Translations under genes and position numbers: made by a program
In this document: positions 36,563 to 48,539 of the stretch, piece by piece
Layout: every line of letters starts with the position of its first letter
Numbering within the stretch: position 1 is the first letter of the stretch
The notes under the pieces: generated by a model
The model's input: only the letters and a program-made list of their open reading frames with translations
The model's database searches: none
Told to the model about the DNA's origin: nothing
Source of the DNA: Neckera pumila
Lineage: Eukaryota; Streptophyta; Bryopsida; Hypnales; Neckeraceae
Length of the DNA: 64,000 nt
NCBI GenBank assembly: GCA_963969595.1
Contig: OZ018416.1
Span: 1,380,065 to 1,444,064 of the forward strand
Reading direction: 5' to 3'

Positions 36563-37479
36563 TTAACCCCTAAAGGACCGTTGTCCGTTCGGGGGACAAA
36601 TGCGTTTTCGGACAAGTACCTATAAGCTGAAATTTTGTTGTGATTTATTGAATCTTTTTTTGAAGATAGAAAAATTGATAAGTTTCGTGGGAATATAATT
36701 TTTCTTACAATCGGTGCCCGGGAAAAAAAGTTATGACCAAATAAGCTCAAAACAAGGGATGGCGGGCAGCAAAAAAAAATGGAAAAAAATTTGAACCTTT
36801 TTTTCATATTTTTTTTCTCATAGATTATATTTTGGTCTATTTGGAAAGCTTTGCTTCATTTCACTTGGGTTTGTTATGAGAAAGTTATGGACATTCTTGT
36901 TTTTCGGGCAATTAGAGCATCTTCTTGAAAAAAATAACCTCTAGGATGCATTTCTGAATGCAATTTTTCAAATTTTTTTATTTTGCATGGTTTATGTTAC
37001 TTGCTATAACAATCTCACCATTGGAATTAGTGTATTTTAATTCCATCTAAAATATATGAATATTTTAGATTCCTTCTATCTCGTATCTACTTCTACTTAA
37101 CATTTTTTTAAAGAATGATAATTAAGTTTTTTTGAACTTTTTTTTCTAGACTCTCAACTCAATTCTCCACTACAAATGTTTAAAGCTCAAAACTCTGTAG
37201 GGCTAAAATTTTAAGTTAAAAATGTTCAAAGTCAAAAAATCTAGTCCCGCAATGTATTGAAAAACTGAGTTCTTTCACTTTAAACGTAGATATCTTGCAA
37301 GCTGTGCGGCCAAAAATTCTAAAAAAATTTCGACACACTCTCAAACTAGTTAGGTGTAAGATCCTATGGTTAGATGTGAAAAAAATAAAAATTTCAAATA
37401 TTTTTGCTTTTTGCTATAGAAATGGCAGATTTGAGTGGTTTTTGGCAAAAAAAAAGGGCCTCAGTCCTTTGGGGGTTAA
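36563..37479 (+). mobile_element. TTAA-family element, type A (917 bp)
   Basis: Inserted in the minisatellite: left flank GTCTGGGATTATAAC, right flank TTAATGCTTTAATGCCTGGG. End hairpin GTCCGTTCGGGGGAC. Right end CAGTCCTTTGGGGGTTAA, sharing the CAGTCC change with the copy at 22376. Confidence 0.94.
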
Positions 37480-37571
37480 TGCTTTAATGCCTGGGATTAT
37501 AACTTAACTTAATTAGGGGTGATGCAGGTAGAAGTTACATTCACATACCAATTTGATTCCTGGGATTATAA

Positions 37572-38058
37572 GACCATCTGCAATGCAACCAGCACCACGC
37601 ACAGTATCGGCACTGTGCAAGGCAGACAATAATTTTTATTTAAAATTGTGCTCCAATGCAACCGGTATGCAAACTTCCGCTTTCACGACCTCGGTATGCA
37701 ACCCCCCATGATCGACATATTTTATCATTTTGCCTACCCCGGAAAAACTCTCGGCAAATTGATTTGTGGGAGTCATCATGACGAAAAGCGGTAGTACCCA
37801 ATGGATGCCAAGAAAAGTTTATTGGTATGTGCGCTAATCAATTCAACCTTCCTTGTTTCTAGGAAAAGTCCTTTCTTTAATGTAGATTCTTTTCTTCTTT
37901 TCTTTTATAATATTGAAAAGTCCATTTGATGTTTGGATTGCCGGCTTTGCATTGGGTCAAATTTTCCAAAGAAAGAATCAATACTGTAGAGGCCTCGTGG
38001 AAAAGCCCGCGATCTGCTCTTGTAGGGCCTTTTTATCGTTGTTGCATTGCAAATGGTC
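37572..38058. mobile_element. PIF/Harbinger-like element, 487 bp, TAA duplication
   Basis: Left end GACCATCTGCAATGCAAC, right end the inverse of GACCATTTGCAATGCAAC. TAA flanks both sides (37569-37571, 38059-38061). The interior is GC-richer than its surroundings and contains no long frame. End shape and 3 bp duplication match PIF/Harbinger MITEs in plants. Confidence 0.87.
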
Positions 38059-38279
38059 TAACTAAATTCTTCCTAGACCACTGGGATTAGAACTTAGTTC
38101 CTTAATTCCTCCCAAACCAATATGATGTCGGGGATTATAACTTAATTCCTCCCAGACCATTGGAATTATAAAATAATCCTTTAATTCCTCCCAAACCAAT
38201 CTAATGCCTGGGATTGTAACTTAGTTCCTTAATTCCTCCTAGTCCAATCTAATGTTGCTTAAAATTACAACTTAATTCC

Positions 38280-39204
38280 TTAACCCCTAAATGCCCAAAC
38301 ACCATTTTTTGGCAACATAGCAATTTTGGGCAGCTTACTACAAATAGAGTTTTAAATTTTTTTCTTTGAAATTTTTACACAACATTTTCCCGAGGAGTAG
38401 CTTTAAGGCCCAACAACTTTCTTAACTTTTGACTGCATGGTTAAAAAGTTATTGTATGATATGTGATTTTCAGTGCTCGGCGAGCAGCTCAAAAAATTCT
38501 TAAAAAATCACTTTTTAAAAAAATAAAAATTTGAGATTGATTCTCTAGATTTATATTTACATGGAAAGCTTTGAATCATTCCATTTTTATTAATGAGATG
38601 AAAATTATGAGGAGTTTTAGTTAGCGGGTAGTTATGAAATCTCTACTCTAAAATAAACTTTGAAGTCCTTTATTTAACTCAATTTTCAATATTTTTGAAA
38701 AAAGAATAAAAACATTGGATGAAGATTGTTTATTACAACATTACAGCCATTGGGAATGGCATTTTTTTAATTCCATAATGAAATTATTAACAATCTAGTG
38801 TTTTGAATCATTCTCTACTTCTTTCTACTTACTATTTTTTTCCTTTATGTTGTACAATTCCAAATGATCTGAAAATTTTCAAGCATATAGCCAACTTGAC
38901 TTCAGAAATCAATCCAAAGACTAACCACCATTCTGGACATTTTTTCATACAAATGTGACCTTGTGAAGTGCAGCTTCTAGGATTTTCGCAGGGACAAAAA
39001 AAGGATTTTTCTTAATTCAAACACTAATATCTTGCAATTTGCACGGTGGAAAATTCTGAAGTTTTTTCCACATCTTCTCAAACCAGTGCACTACAAGATC
39101 TTACAGTTACATGCGTCCAAAAATGTTTTTTTTTCTAAAGTTTGGTACTTGTATTAGAAATGGCAGTTTTGGTGAAAGCATAGTCAAGTGCATTTAGGGG
39201 TTAA
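38280..39204 (+). mobile_element. TTAA-family element, type B (925 bp)
   Basis: Inserted in the minisatellite: ATTCC before and TTAATTCC after, so the flanks rejoin as ATTCCTTAATTCC, the normal array sequence. Left end TTAACCCCTAAATGCCCAAAC, right end GCATTTAGGGGTTAA. Confidence 0.94.
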
Positions 39205-39738
39205 TTCCTTAATTCCTTAATTCTTCCCAAACCAATCTAATAGGTAGGATTATAACTTAATTCTTTAATTCCTCCTAGTTTAATTCCTTAATTTACTATA
39301 ACTATAAGAAATAGGGATGTTTTAAGTGAGTTTTTAAGTATAGTCCTAGATATAAGATTATAAGTAATGACCTTTTAGGAGGTTTTTAGTAAGATTTTAC
39401 TAGAAATATGTATATTTCTAGAATTTTTTTACTAAAAGTCTCCTTCAAGATCATCTCAAAACATCCCTTTCTCTTGTAGTGATTGGTCTCATCTAAGGGG
39501 ATTATAACTTAAGTTAATTCCTTAATTCCTTAATTCTATCTAGAAATATTTAAAAATTCACTTAAAACACCCCCTTTATCTTTTTCTTGTAGTGATTGGT
39601 CTCATCCAAGGGGGATTATAACTTAAGTTAATTCCTAAACTCCTTAATTATATCTAGGATTAGTTAAGTCCTTAATTCTTCCCAAGCATCCGGGGGAATT
39701 ATCCTTCCTCTGGGGGAATAAAACAATCCAGTTAACAA

Positions 39739-40473
39739 GGCCAGGGAGGACTAACCCCTCAATTGCCCCATCATTAGGAAAAAAATGAGCCCTGGAAGGG
39801 GCTCCTTTGTAGTATAAGCTTCCCCTCCAGAGAACTCAAGGGAACTCAACAATGATTTACAATAAAAAAAAAATAAAAAAAAATTTAAAAATTAAAAAAA
39901 TTAATAAATTAATAAAAAATTAATAAAAAATAATAATAAAAATTTAAAAATTTAAATTGTAATGATTGCAATCTGACATGGCATGTGTGGTGCCATATCA
40001 GATCTGAAAATTTTGTAATTTTGAATTTATTTTAATAAAAAAAAATTTTAATGTTTTTTTAAGCAGTTCAGCTGCACTGTTCCCTATTGTTCCGTGGCGT
40101 TCCGCGCTTGCAGTTTGCTGTCGCAAATTTTTTTTCTTTTTATCTTTTTTTCTTTTTTTTTTTTCTTTTTTTTCTTTTTTTTTTCTTTTTTTTCTTTTTT
40201 TTCTTTTCGGCTTGCGTTCCCTACGTTCTTAGGTCTCACGGCCTCTTCCAGGGTTCATCTTTTTCCTAATGCAAAGGTTAAATGTAAAAAATGCCCCCTA
40301 TTTTGTGCCGCTTAAATTTTGTATTTCTTCATGTCTTCTAACTAATTCGGGGCCTCTGATTGCAAATATGAATTCAGAAATTGCGAATTTAATCAAATGT
40401 GGCAAATAAAGAATTTCAGAGTTTTCTGCAAGGGTAAAACTCGGGGCAATAGAGGGGTCAGTTCTCCGTGGCC
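39739..40473. mobile_element. Mutator-like element, 735 bp, 9 bp duplication
   Basis: AGTTAACAA lies directly on both sides (39730-39738, 40474-40482). The ends are imperfect inverses about 30 bp long: GGCCAGGGAGGACTAACCCC on the left, GGCCACGGAGAACTGACCCC read inward from the right. A 9 bp duplication suits the Mutator superfamily. The interior holds A-rich and pyrimidine-rich tracts and a 3' part (40270-40473) shared with the short elements at 47473, 59303 and 61050. No transposase frame. Confidence 0.85.
40127..40206 (+). repeat. Polypyrimidine (T-rich, C-interrupted) tract
   Basis: Eighty bases of T broken only by single C and rare A, inside the Mutator-like element. It creates artificial Phe-rich open frames. 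Confidence 0.9.
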
Positions 40474-40482
40474 AGTTAACAA

Positions 40483-41057
40483 GGTTATGTTGTAGGAAAT
40501 GTGGTAAAATACCGTATCTAAGTTAAATTCGGAGATTTTACAAGCTCAGCTTTCACACCGTTGTAACTTTAATGTATTACAATTCCAACTTGCAATTGCA
40601 ATAAGATTCTTGAAGTTGAATTTTTTTTAAGCTTGCTTAGCTTAATTTTATTAGGTGAGTACAAATTCAATATGGTAGAGATCATCTCTTGAAACCAGTA
40701 CAATCGTAGGTCATCAAGTTTGAAATGGCTCAAGTTATACATCATAATTGAAATGTCATGAGACACTAAGTTAGAAGCCCCATGAAAATTTCAATGGTAA
40801 GATTTTTTCATACGTACGCACAGTAGTGATAGACCTACTGCAGTGTAAGCAATTAAGCTCAAATGTTTATTCTTAAATATATTTTTTACCACCTGACAGT
40901 GGATTCAAATTCTGAATATGGCAAAACATGACAGTTTGTCATTTAGGGGTTAACCTCCAGCAGCCATCTGCGTAAAGGTGGTGATTCCCAATGTTTCAGC
41001 TGATAAGTTCTTGGTGCAGGGAACCTCAACTGTTCAGCTACAGAGTTTACTCAAAAC
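40483..41057. other. Unassigned spacer
   Basis: No gene seen. ATTTAGGGGTTAA at 40941-40953 is a TTAA-family end; the preceding 30 bases (AAACATGACAGTTTGTC) resemble no intact copy, so it may be a strongly decayed type B remnant. Confidence 0.4.
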
Positions 41058-41643
41058 TTAACCCCTAAAGTCCCAAGGCCATTTTTCTATCAAAAATCAC
41101 TCAAAACTGCTATTTTTATGGCATTCATCTAAAAGATGAGAAAAAATATTTTTTTTTTAAAAATAACCGTAGGATCTTATACTACACTTTTTACAGATCA
41201 TGTAGTAAAAATTTTGTGATGTTTGACCGTACGGATTGAAAGATATCAGCATTCAAAGTGAAAGAAAAAGTTTTTTTCAAGAAGATGCTCTCATTGCCCG
41301 AAAAACAAGATTGTCCATAACTTTCTCATAAAAAGTCCAAATGAAATGAATCAAAGCTTCCCAAATAGGCAAAAATATAATCTATAAGGAAAAAAAATTA
41401 AAAAAATTAAATTAAATTTTTTGCAAATTTTTTTTGCTGCCCCTTCTCCCCTGTTTTGAGCTTATTTGGGCATAACTTTTGCTCCTGGGCACCGATTGAA
41501 ATAAAAATTACATTCCCCAAAAGCTAATAAGTTTTTCTATCTTATGGGAAAGTTTCAGAAAGTTTCATTAAAAATTGAGCTCATAGGAACCTACCCAAAA
41601 TCCATTTTGTCCCCCGTAGGGACAATGGGACTTTAGGGGTTAA
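41058..41643 (-). mobile_element. TTAA-family element, internal-deletion form (586 bp)
   Basis: Both ends are complete with TTAA borders, but the middle of the element, about 340 bp, is missing: the sequence passes from CATTCAAAGTGAAAG to TTCAAGAAGATGCTCTCATT. The copy at 48540-49126 has the same deletion and nearly the same length in the opposite orientation. Confidence 0.94.
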
Positions 41644-42391
41644 GATAACATATTTCCATATAACCGTCTTGATTCTAGGAAAACATTCTGCCTTCTGAGC
41701 TCCAAAACTCAAAAAACGGAGTAAAACGGCAAAGGGGGACAGATAAAACTGGTATCTTAGGAATGAACTCGAAAAACTCAGCTCTTCCACTACTCCAGTC
41801 ATATTACTCTAAGATGGCCGTCACATGACTCGTAAGTCCTCTTAATTTTTCAGCATAACCAAAACCTCACAGATGTAGGAGGTAAGTAACAGTAGCTGGA
41901 TCTGAGTGACCAGGTCGTGCCCCAGCTCACTTGTGTCTGCCATACAAACTGCCTTCGATAGCCACTTGTCCTGCTCTTCCATTCCACTCTTCATCGTTAT
42001 GCAGTCACCTCATTTGACACTGTATAGGACAGATCCTCGGTCTTTGAGGAAACCACCATCTTTCTTTCCGGCTGTATAGCAAAATAGGAAAATGCAATAT
42101 CAAAGGGTCTTAACGGAATAATTTACAATCTTCTGTGCCTATCTATCACTATCCATCCCCGAGGCGATTACCCTACTTTCGAAGAGTTCTTCGGAGAACA
42201 CTTCGGCTCCTTGGTGGAATCGATCCAGTTAGTCTAAGCATGACTGGTAAGGTCTATCGAAGCGTACGTCATAGAGGGGCACATTTACCCCAATAATTGG
42301 TTGACTAAATAAATCAACAACCCACTCAAAATAAGAGTCTGACCCGATCCCAACCAGTGATTGAAGGAAAGTACTCTAGTGATCATTCGGG

Positions 42392-45300
42392 TCAATGCTT
42401 CAGTACATTAGCTCCAGTGCTCATATTCTCATCGTTCCAACGTTGTAGAAAAGTTTTGCCTGCTTCATATGTAGACCAGCAGATTGCGGCTGCAGGAGTA
42501 TGAAATAGAACACGAGGTCTCATTCCCCTCCAAAGGGAACTTGCTCCTTCTCGCTTTACAATACTCCGGGCCGCTGCCAATACAGATCCGCTTGCGTATC
42601 TATCAGATCCATTTACACCCTGTGGAGAATTACGAAAAGAACATCAAAAAACTGCAAAATACCACCTTGCAGAACTACAAATCTGACTCTAATAATCCGT
42701 CAGGATAGACGAAACAAAAATGTTACGTGGAGAACAACTTAATGTTAAATGTTAGATGGGAGCAGAACAACATATGGCATTGACAGAGTGCCTACTACCA
42801 ATTATTTAAAAGGACAGGGTGGTTGCTGTCCGAGAGCAATATCAAGCGAAACTCAGGCTTGGTGCAATTAATTCCATCTAACCCCCATTTGCAGTCTTAC
42901 ACGCAGGGGCAGTTTCAACTACTTCTGGGCACGGGCCAAGCTAGTTTCACTTCAATCTGAGTTCACTACAGTAATCATCAGACACTGCCAAGATTCAACT
43001 AGGAAAATACTCCAAATACAACAAATATTGTTGGTCAGTATTTACGAGAGCTTTCCCAATTCTACTTTTCGAAATTACGGTGGCTTTCAAGACATCTTCA
43101 CTCTACCCCAAGCACACGCATTGTTCTAAATAATTATGGCCCACGATAATTTTGCAGCACAACCTTCACTCACGCACCATATGTGGTGAGATCGGTATTG
43201 TAACGTTCGATGATCCAAAGACACTACAAAGAACAGTCGCGATCGACTGCAAGAGGAACTATTTCGCACGAGGGCTTGAATCAAATGCAGACCCTGTAAC
43301 GAAAGTAGATGCAATTTGTTCCAATTCAGCTAATCAGACCAACAATCTAACTCTGCTAATTACAGTCCCTTCAACATTCAAACGAGAATGTGGTATGCCT
43401 TGTTGCCTACATACGAATATTTGAAAGCATCTAATAATTTCAACCCAGAAATTTCATTAAGGAACTTAAATTTCGTGTTTTACACACTCTACGTAATACG
43501 AGAGAATCCAGACGATTTGATGGTCATGATTCAAGACAGGGACTCACCTGGCATTGCAATCTTGTCTTGATCACGTCAAGTGGGGTTGTCACAGCACTAG
43601 CTAAAGCCCCAGCAGCTCCACCGGCAGTAATATGCATCAATAAATGTTCCTCGTCTGCATGTTGTGGATAAAGATCTGCTAAAACCTGCAAAATACCAGG
43701 CTCTTACCTCATCAAAACTTGTAAGAAACCAGCGGCTAGTGCATTACAAAGTCGTTCAACCGACGTATACAGAGCGACCAAAAAAATGACCAAAAATAAA
43801 AATATATAAACGCATTCTCACGTTCACAAACACCCACGGACGTCAAAAGCAGAAATTCAGAAATGACAGACAGACAAGCCCAAGCAGCTACCGACTGATC
43901 ATAGAACAAAGGCTGCTGTTGCATTTGTTTCTTATACAACTCTGACTGCTGCGTTCAGAATGAATAGCTACGTCCTGAACCTGCCTCTACAAAAACAAGT
44001 ACAACCTGGAACCTTCCCTGTAAAGCTCGCTAAGCGCCGACAGACCGCTGTGTCTCACTCGCGTGAGAGTGTGCGACACCAATACTTGGACAAACACGTG
44101 CAACACTAAGATCCTCAAAGTAAAAAAAACCTCGTCTGAACGGTCATGGGGACCCTTCAGGCAACCTTGTGATATACAGCACTCCGAAATAACGAAATAA
44201 GACAGCGATTGAAGACAATTCTGAATCGACAGCTGAAACGAAACTCTTGAGTAAGAACTAGAATAATGTGCTTCTTCCAAAAATAAATCCAGAAATCAGA
44301 ATCAGAAACATTAAACCTCAACATGACACAATACTCAAATGAAGGTGGTTGAAGTAAGAATTTAATTGTCGCAAGAATCCATCCACGGTCAAAAGAACTG
44401 GTTTATCTACAAAGGGAACTAGCTCATAGGCAGACACAGCCGAACACGACTGTGAGAGCCTCCACAGCCAAGAATACGGCGGTGACTTGAGACCAGCAAA
44501 GAGCATCTTGCAATACACATTCTCGACTGATCCACTAGAAACAAAGGGACACCAATTCCTCAAAAAATGAGACCGCAGGACTATAACTACGTGGCGGTCT
44601 CCACCGGGCGTGGACCGACCTGAGTAGCCCTTCGCGCTGCTGGCATGGCAACACGATCGTCCTTCCGAGGCGTCGAGCACTAAAAGCTCTTCACTTTGGG
44701 TAAGCATGTAAGACACGCCAAATACTAATTTCAAGTCTAGCCACTGAAATTAAAGATCCCGCAGGACTCATTTCTCGAGAGTTGAAAGAAAATCAGATCA
44801 GAAGTAAAGCGACGATAAATATCACATTGCTGATACTCTTGCAGTTCTTAAAAGATCAGCCGGCTACCAAAGTAGAGAACTCAAAAGAACCTATTCCCTT
44901 ACAATTCTGATTGATGAGCGCTGTTTCTCACGTAACTGCCTAACCGATTTGATATTTCAGACCGACCATGAGCAGCTTCTGCATTACTGTAAGAACGAAA
45001 GAGAAATTTGTTTACGGGGAACTCCAAGAATCAGACAGAGGAAATCACACGAACGGGCTTCAAATTTCAATTGAGCAGCGCTTGCGATAGCCTCGGAGGC
45101 GAAAAATAATAGTATCAACTCCAAAATTTGGAGCACAATCCCAAACTCAAACAATTCAGTATCCTCACTTCACCAACAAACACGAAATCAACAGCGAAAA
45201 CCTTCGAATTCAAGTCGACTTTAGCCAGAAGGACGCCTTACTTTCTTCCCCGCCTCATAAGCCGCGAAATGAACCGCCGTAAAAGGAATGTTCATCACCA

Positions 45301-45913
45301 CAGTCGTCCTGTACGACCTGTAAAATGCCAAAAGTCCATCTTCTTTCATCGTCTGCCTAATACAATCCATAACGCCGCGATACGGACTGTGCCGCAGCTG
45401 CAACCGCTGTTTCACCACGTCCATGGGCGTGAACACAGCGTCACTAGCAATTGTGGCCCCCGCGCCTGCCGCAGCATGCGCCAGCGGATGGAACCCGCTC
45501 CTATTCCCTCCCAAGCGCTCCTTCAAGGACTCATACGCCGCGAAGTACACCGCATGCGCTGGTCCCGCCCCGAGTCCCATGGCACCAATCCCTCTATACA
45601 ATCCAAGCGGCCCTTCATTCTTCACGATGGCGAAGAAAGCTTTATACACCGTGCTGTGCGCGGAGCCGCCCGCGCTTTGCAACATCTGCATTCGCGTCTT
45701 CACCAAATCCACGGGGAACATGGCCATGTGCTCCACCATCCCGGCCACCGAGCCCGCCAGCATCCACTGCCCAAACCCTAGACCGTCGTGCAGCTGCGAC
45801 TCCTCGTGCATCTTCACAGACGGGGTCACATCCTCCCCGTACCGACCTCGCTCCTGCTCTTTCCGGCTCAGAAACGGGCGCTCCCGCAAATCCGCGGCCA
45901 CGCCCTCCGCCAT
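42392..45913 (-). CDS. Mitoferrin-type mitochondrial carrier, 3 exons
   Basis: Exons on the minus strand: 45913-45242, 43685-43548, 42619-42392 (stop included), with GT-AG introns of 1556 and 928 bp, coding for 345 residues. It is a mitochondrial carrier family member of three repeats, each with the Px[DE]xx[KR] signature: PVDLVK (67-72), PMDVVK (163-168), PLDVIK (259-264). The stretch MNIPFTAVHFAAYE (207-220) and the C-terminal LFHTPAAAICWSTYEAGK are typical of mitoferrins (plant MIT1/MIT2, animal SLC25A37/28), which move iron into the matrix for Fe-S cluster and haem synthesis. Six membrane helices in the inner membrane are expected. The start is ATG 45913, which gives the usual 40-residue leader before the first helix; an upstream in-frame ATG (45994) would add 27 residues. 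Exon 1 is far GC-richer than the introns. Confidence 0.93.
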
Positions 45914-46234
45914 TGCTGGCTTCTCTGCAACCCTAAAACAGGGGAACTGCAAACGAAGCACACAATCTCGTTCTGCACCGATGTCTGAAATCAAAATTGA
46001 AGCTTAACAAACGCTGCAGCAATGACGCCCATCGTGTTCCATAGCCAGAAATTGCCAATTGCCAATTCTGCAGCGAGGCTGGTTTTGCGAGAATCTACAC
46101 TTGGCACAGACGGCGTGGTGGAGATGCTGCTACTGCTGCTGCTGCAGCTTCGGAAGAAAATCCTCGAGCTTGAAGAACTAATGGCTTTTGAACTCTGCGG
46201 CTATTTCATATGAGCTTGAGCACTTCAATGCTTA

Positions 46235-46247
46235 GATTTATATAAAA
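46235..46247 (-). promoter_or_regulatory. Candidate TATA box of the mitoferrin gene
   Basis: On the minus strand TTTTATATAAATC lies about 325 bases before ATG 45913. It is the best TATA-like sequence in the upstream region. A GC-rich CTG/CAG run (46123-46145) lies between it and the start codon. Not proven. Confidence 0.4.
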
Positions 46248-46671
46248 ATAGAGAAGGGGCGAGCAGGCGGATACACGTACTCCGTATAGAAACCTAAAAT
46301 ACGCATATTCCGTATTGGGTACATCTGTCGATTGAGCTTTCTTTTCAAGGCACTATTTCTTGTTAGGTTTAGCCTTCCCACAAAAAATGTTCACCACCAT
46401 CACAAGCTTGATTGGAAAGGTTGGTCCCTGATCCTTTTTTTATGCTCGGAGTATATAAATTTACATTAGTATTGATGGAAAGGTTCTTGTTGCTTCCCCA
46501 TGATCAATGCTTTGGTGTAAATTGTGTCATCATAATTTTATCTGTCACGTTCTCATCTGCACAATTTTTCATTCATTTTTTTATTGATAAACCCTAATCA
46601 TACATAAACATCTTTTTCAATGAAGATTTGCACCTTTATGAAACTTTTTTGGAATTGTTGCATGGTTCCAA
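46248..46671. other. Spacer upstream of the mitoferrin gene
   Basis: No gene or transposon end recognised. A short ACTCCGTATAGAAACC / ATTCCGTATTGGGTAC doubled motif lies at about 46278-46320. Confidence 0.4.
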
Positions 46672-47160
46672 AAGTCTCGTATAAAACACACAGTTCGGAT
46701 ATGTAGAATTGAACTTTCGTGTTCTAAAATTCAACTTCCATGTGGACTTGATAGTTTGGATATATAGAACCAAACTCTCGTATCCAAAAGGTCAACTTCA
46801 ATGTGGAGTTGCTCTCATATTCTAAAATTCTATGCACTGTGGACTTGACAGTTCGGATATAGAGAACCAAGTTCTCGTATCGTAAAGGTCAACTTCAGTG
46901 TGGAGTGGACTTGACAGTTCCGATATGCAAAAACCAAGCTCTCGTATCTCAAAGGTCAACTTCAATGTAGAATTGACAGTTTGAATACGCAAACCAAGCT
47001 CTTGTATTCTAAAGGTCAACTCCCATGTAGAGTTGACAGCTCGAATATGTAGAACCAAACTCTCGTATCCCAACGGTCAATGTCCATTTGGAGTTGACAG
47101 TCAGATATGCGAAACCAAACTTACACATTCTAAAGGTAAACTTCTTTGTGGAGTTGAGGT
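46672..47160 (+). repeat. Minisatellite, about 62 bp unit, about 8 units
   Basis: The unit reads approximately ACCAAACTCTCGTATC, then CTAAAGGTCAACTTC, then ATGTGGAGTTGACAGTTC and GGATATGTAGA. Units vary in length and sequence (one carries an extra GTGGAGTGGACTTG). The minus-strand 83-codon frame with repeated SELSSP is a by-product of the repeat. Confidence 0.85.
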
Positions 47161-47472
47161 TGGTGAATTTCATTGATCAATAGAAGAATAAAGACTCATA
47201 AATTTTCATACTCTAAAGATCTAAGGACCAGCTTTCGTGTGGAAGCAAAGTTGATGAGCACACCAATCACCGATGGAACGAGGATTCTATAAAAAACAAA
47301 ATCCCATTCTCTCATTAATCACTGGGCTTCACTAGCCTTGACTCCTCATAGGTGCCCTCAAAGACCCTCTTCTCTCCTTGCGATTTCTTATATGCACTAA
47401 TAAAAATTACACTATTTCAAAGTGTGTGTTTTATTTCAAAAACTATAATTATCTATTCTTGTTTAAAGGGTT

Positions 47473-47714
47473 GGGGTAAATTGACCGGCCCCTCGCTTGG
47501 CCGCCCCAAATCATTCCAGGGTGCATAAAAAAAATAAAAAAAAACTTATTTTGTATCATGCTAAATCTATCAGTTCTTCACCTCTCCTAGATAATTTGGG
47601 CCCTTTTGATTGCAAATATGAATTCAAAATTTGCAAATTTTATCATGTGTGAAAAATAAAAAATTTGAGGGTTTTCCCTTGCGTCCGACCCGAGGGGGTC
47701 AGTTCATGCTGGCC
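47473..47714 (+). mobile_element. Short Mutator-like relative (family D), 242 bp
   Basis: Starts GGGGTAAATTGACC and ends GGGGTCAGTTCATGCTGGCC, with the interior shared with 40270-40473 (phrases GATTGCAAATATGAATTCA, GCAAATTTTATCATGTGTG). A possible 9 bp duplication, GTTTAAAGG and GTTTCAAGC, matches at seven of nine positions. Confidence 0.75.
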
Positions 47715-47717
47715 GTT

Positions 47718-48170
47718 TCAAGCATGGAAAAATTCCATTATTTTCCATCTCTGGTAAAGTTCAAAATGACCATCCATCATTCTCCGATTCCCTGATATCC
47801 AAGTATTTGGGGACCCTTTTCTTTTTTTTGGTGATAAGTTGTGGAGGGGCGTACTCCCAGTGTGAATGGGGTTTGGGGTTTGGGGTAGAGTAAAGCGGTG
47901 CCCAAACGATTTGATTCCTTTTTGTTGGGGAGGTGTTGTTCCAAGATCCCCGGTCTGTGGGTGGAGCGTCTTCAGTCGTTGTTTGTCTTCTTCTGGGGGA
48001 GCTCCATTCAGTCCGGCAGTGGGAGCAGGCTCATGACTCATGGGCGGGTTCGGTTAGTACAGTGGACAGTACATCCTCTTTATCCTTTCTGCTTAGGCTT
48101 CGACCATGCCGGGCTACTGGAACTTTGGAGTCTTGGAGTAGTCTTGGAACTTGTGCATAAAAAATGAAAA
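47718..48170. other. GC-richer patch with an unrecognised frame
   Basis: A 107-codon frame on the minus strand (47718-48041, containing SPKKRKGSPNTWISGNRRMM) and overlapping plus-strand frames of 75 and 89 codons. I recognise none. The patch lies between a family D element and the duplicated segment starting near 48420 and may be a fragment of a larger repeat. Confidence 0.25.
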
Positions 48171-48539
48171 AAAATGTAATTTAAGCACCTCCATTGGGCA
48201 AGCAGCTTGAAGATGATCCATTTGAAGTATAATAAGGTAGGATTATTTTACCTTCAACTCCACCGAGCAAAATTCTCTTGACAAGCATTATTGAGTGTCG
48301 GGAAGCTCTCATTTTTTTAATAAGCACGTACAAAGAAATTGCAAATTGAAGTGGGGTGAAATCCAAGATTGATATTTGATTATAATATGCAAAAGTTATA
48401 AGAGGTCAACAGGTAGGGTTTTTTAGAACCGTGCCCTATTTTTGATGTTCACATTTTGAAGAGAAGACAGCAAGTATTTATCTGTTTTTTCTCTGGTTTT
48501 GGGGAACATACTTGGATTTGGGTGATCTTACTTTATCCC

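Larger units (their letters stand above)
36395..39690 (+). repeat. Degenerate minisatellite rich in TTAA sites
   Basis: A unit of roughly 50 bases built on GGGATTATAACTTAATTCC and TTAATTCCTCCCAAACCAAT recurs at 36395-36562, 37480-37570, 38060-38280, 39205-39300 and 39490-39690. Two TTAA-family elements and one Harbinger-like element interrupt the array. Each unit supplies several TTAA targets. Confidence 0.75.

Noticed and set aside
40087..40315. Phe-rich open frames of 60-73 codons
   Set aside because: They are produced by the polypyrimidine tract inside a transposon.
44318..44734. A 138-codon minus-strand frame
   Set aside because: It lies in intron 1 of the mitoferrin gene, has no recognisable motif and is bypassed by well-placed splice sites.
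45423..46007. Long open frames (194, 161 and 217 codons) on the plus strand
   Set aside because: They are antisense to the mitoferrin first exon, whose minus-strand translation has clear carrier motifs; high GC makes the shadow frames long.
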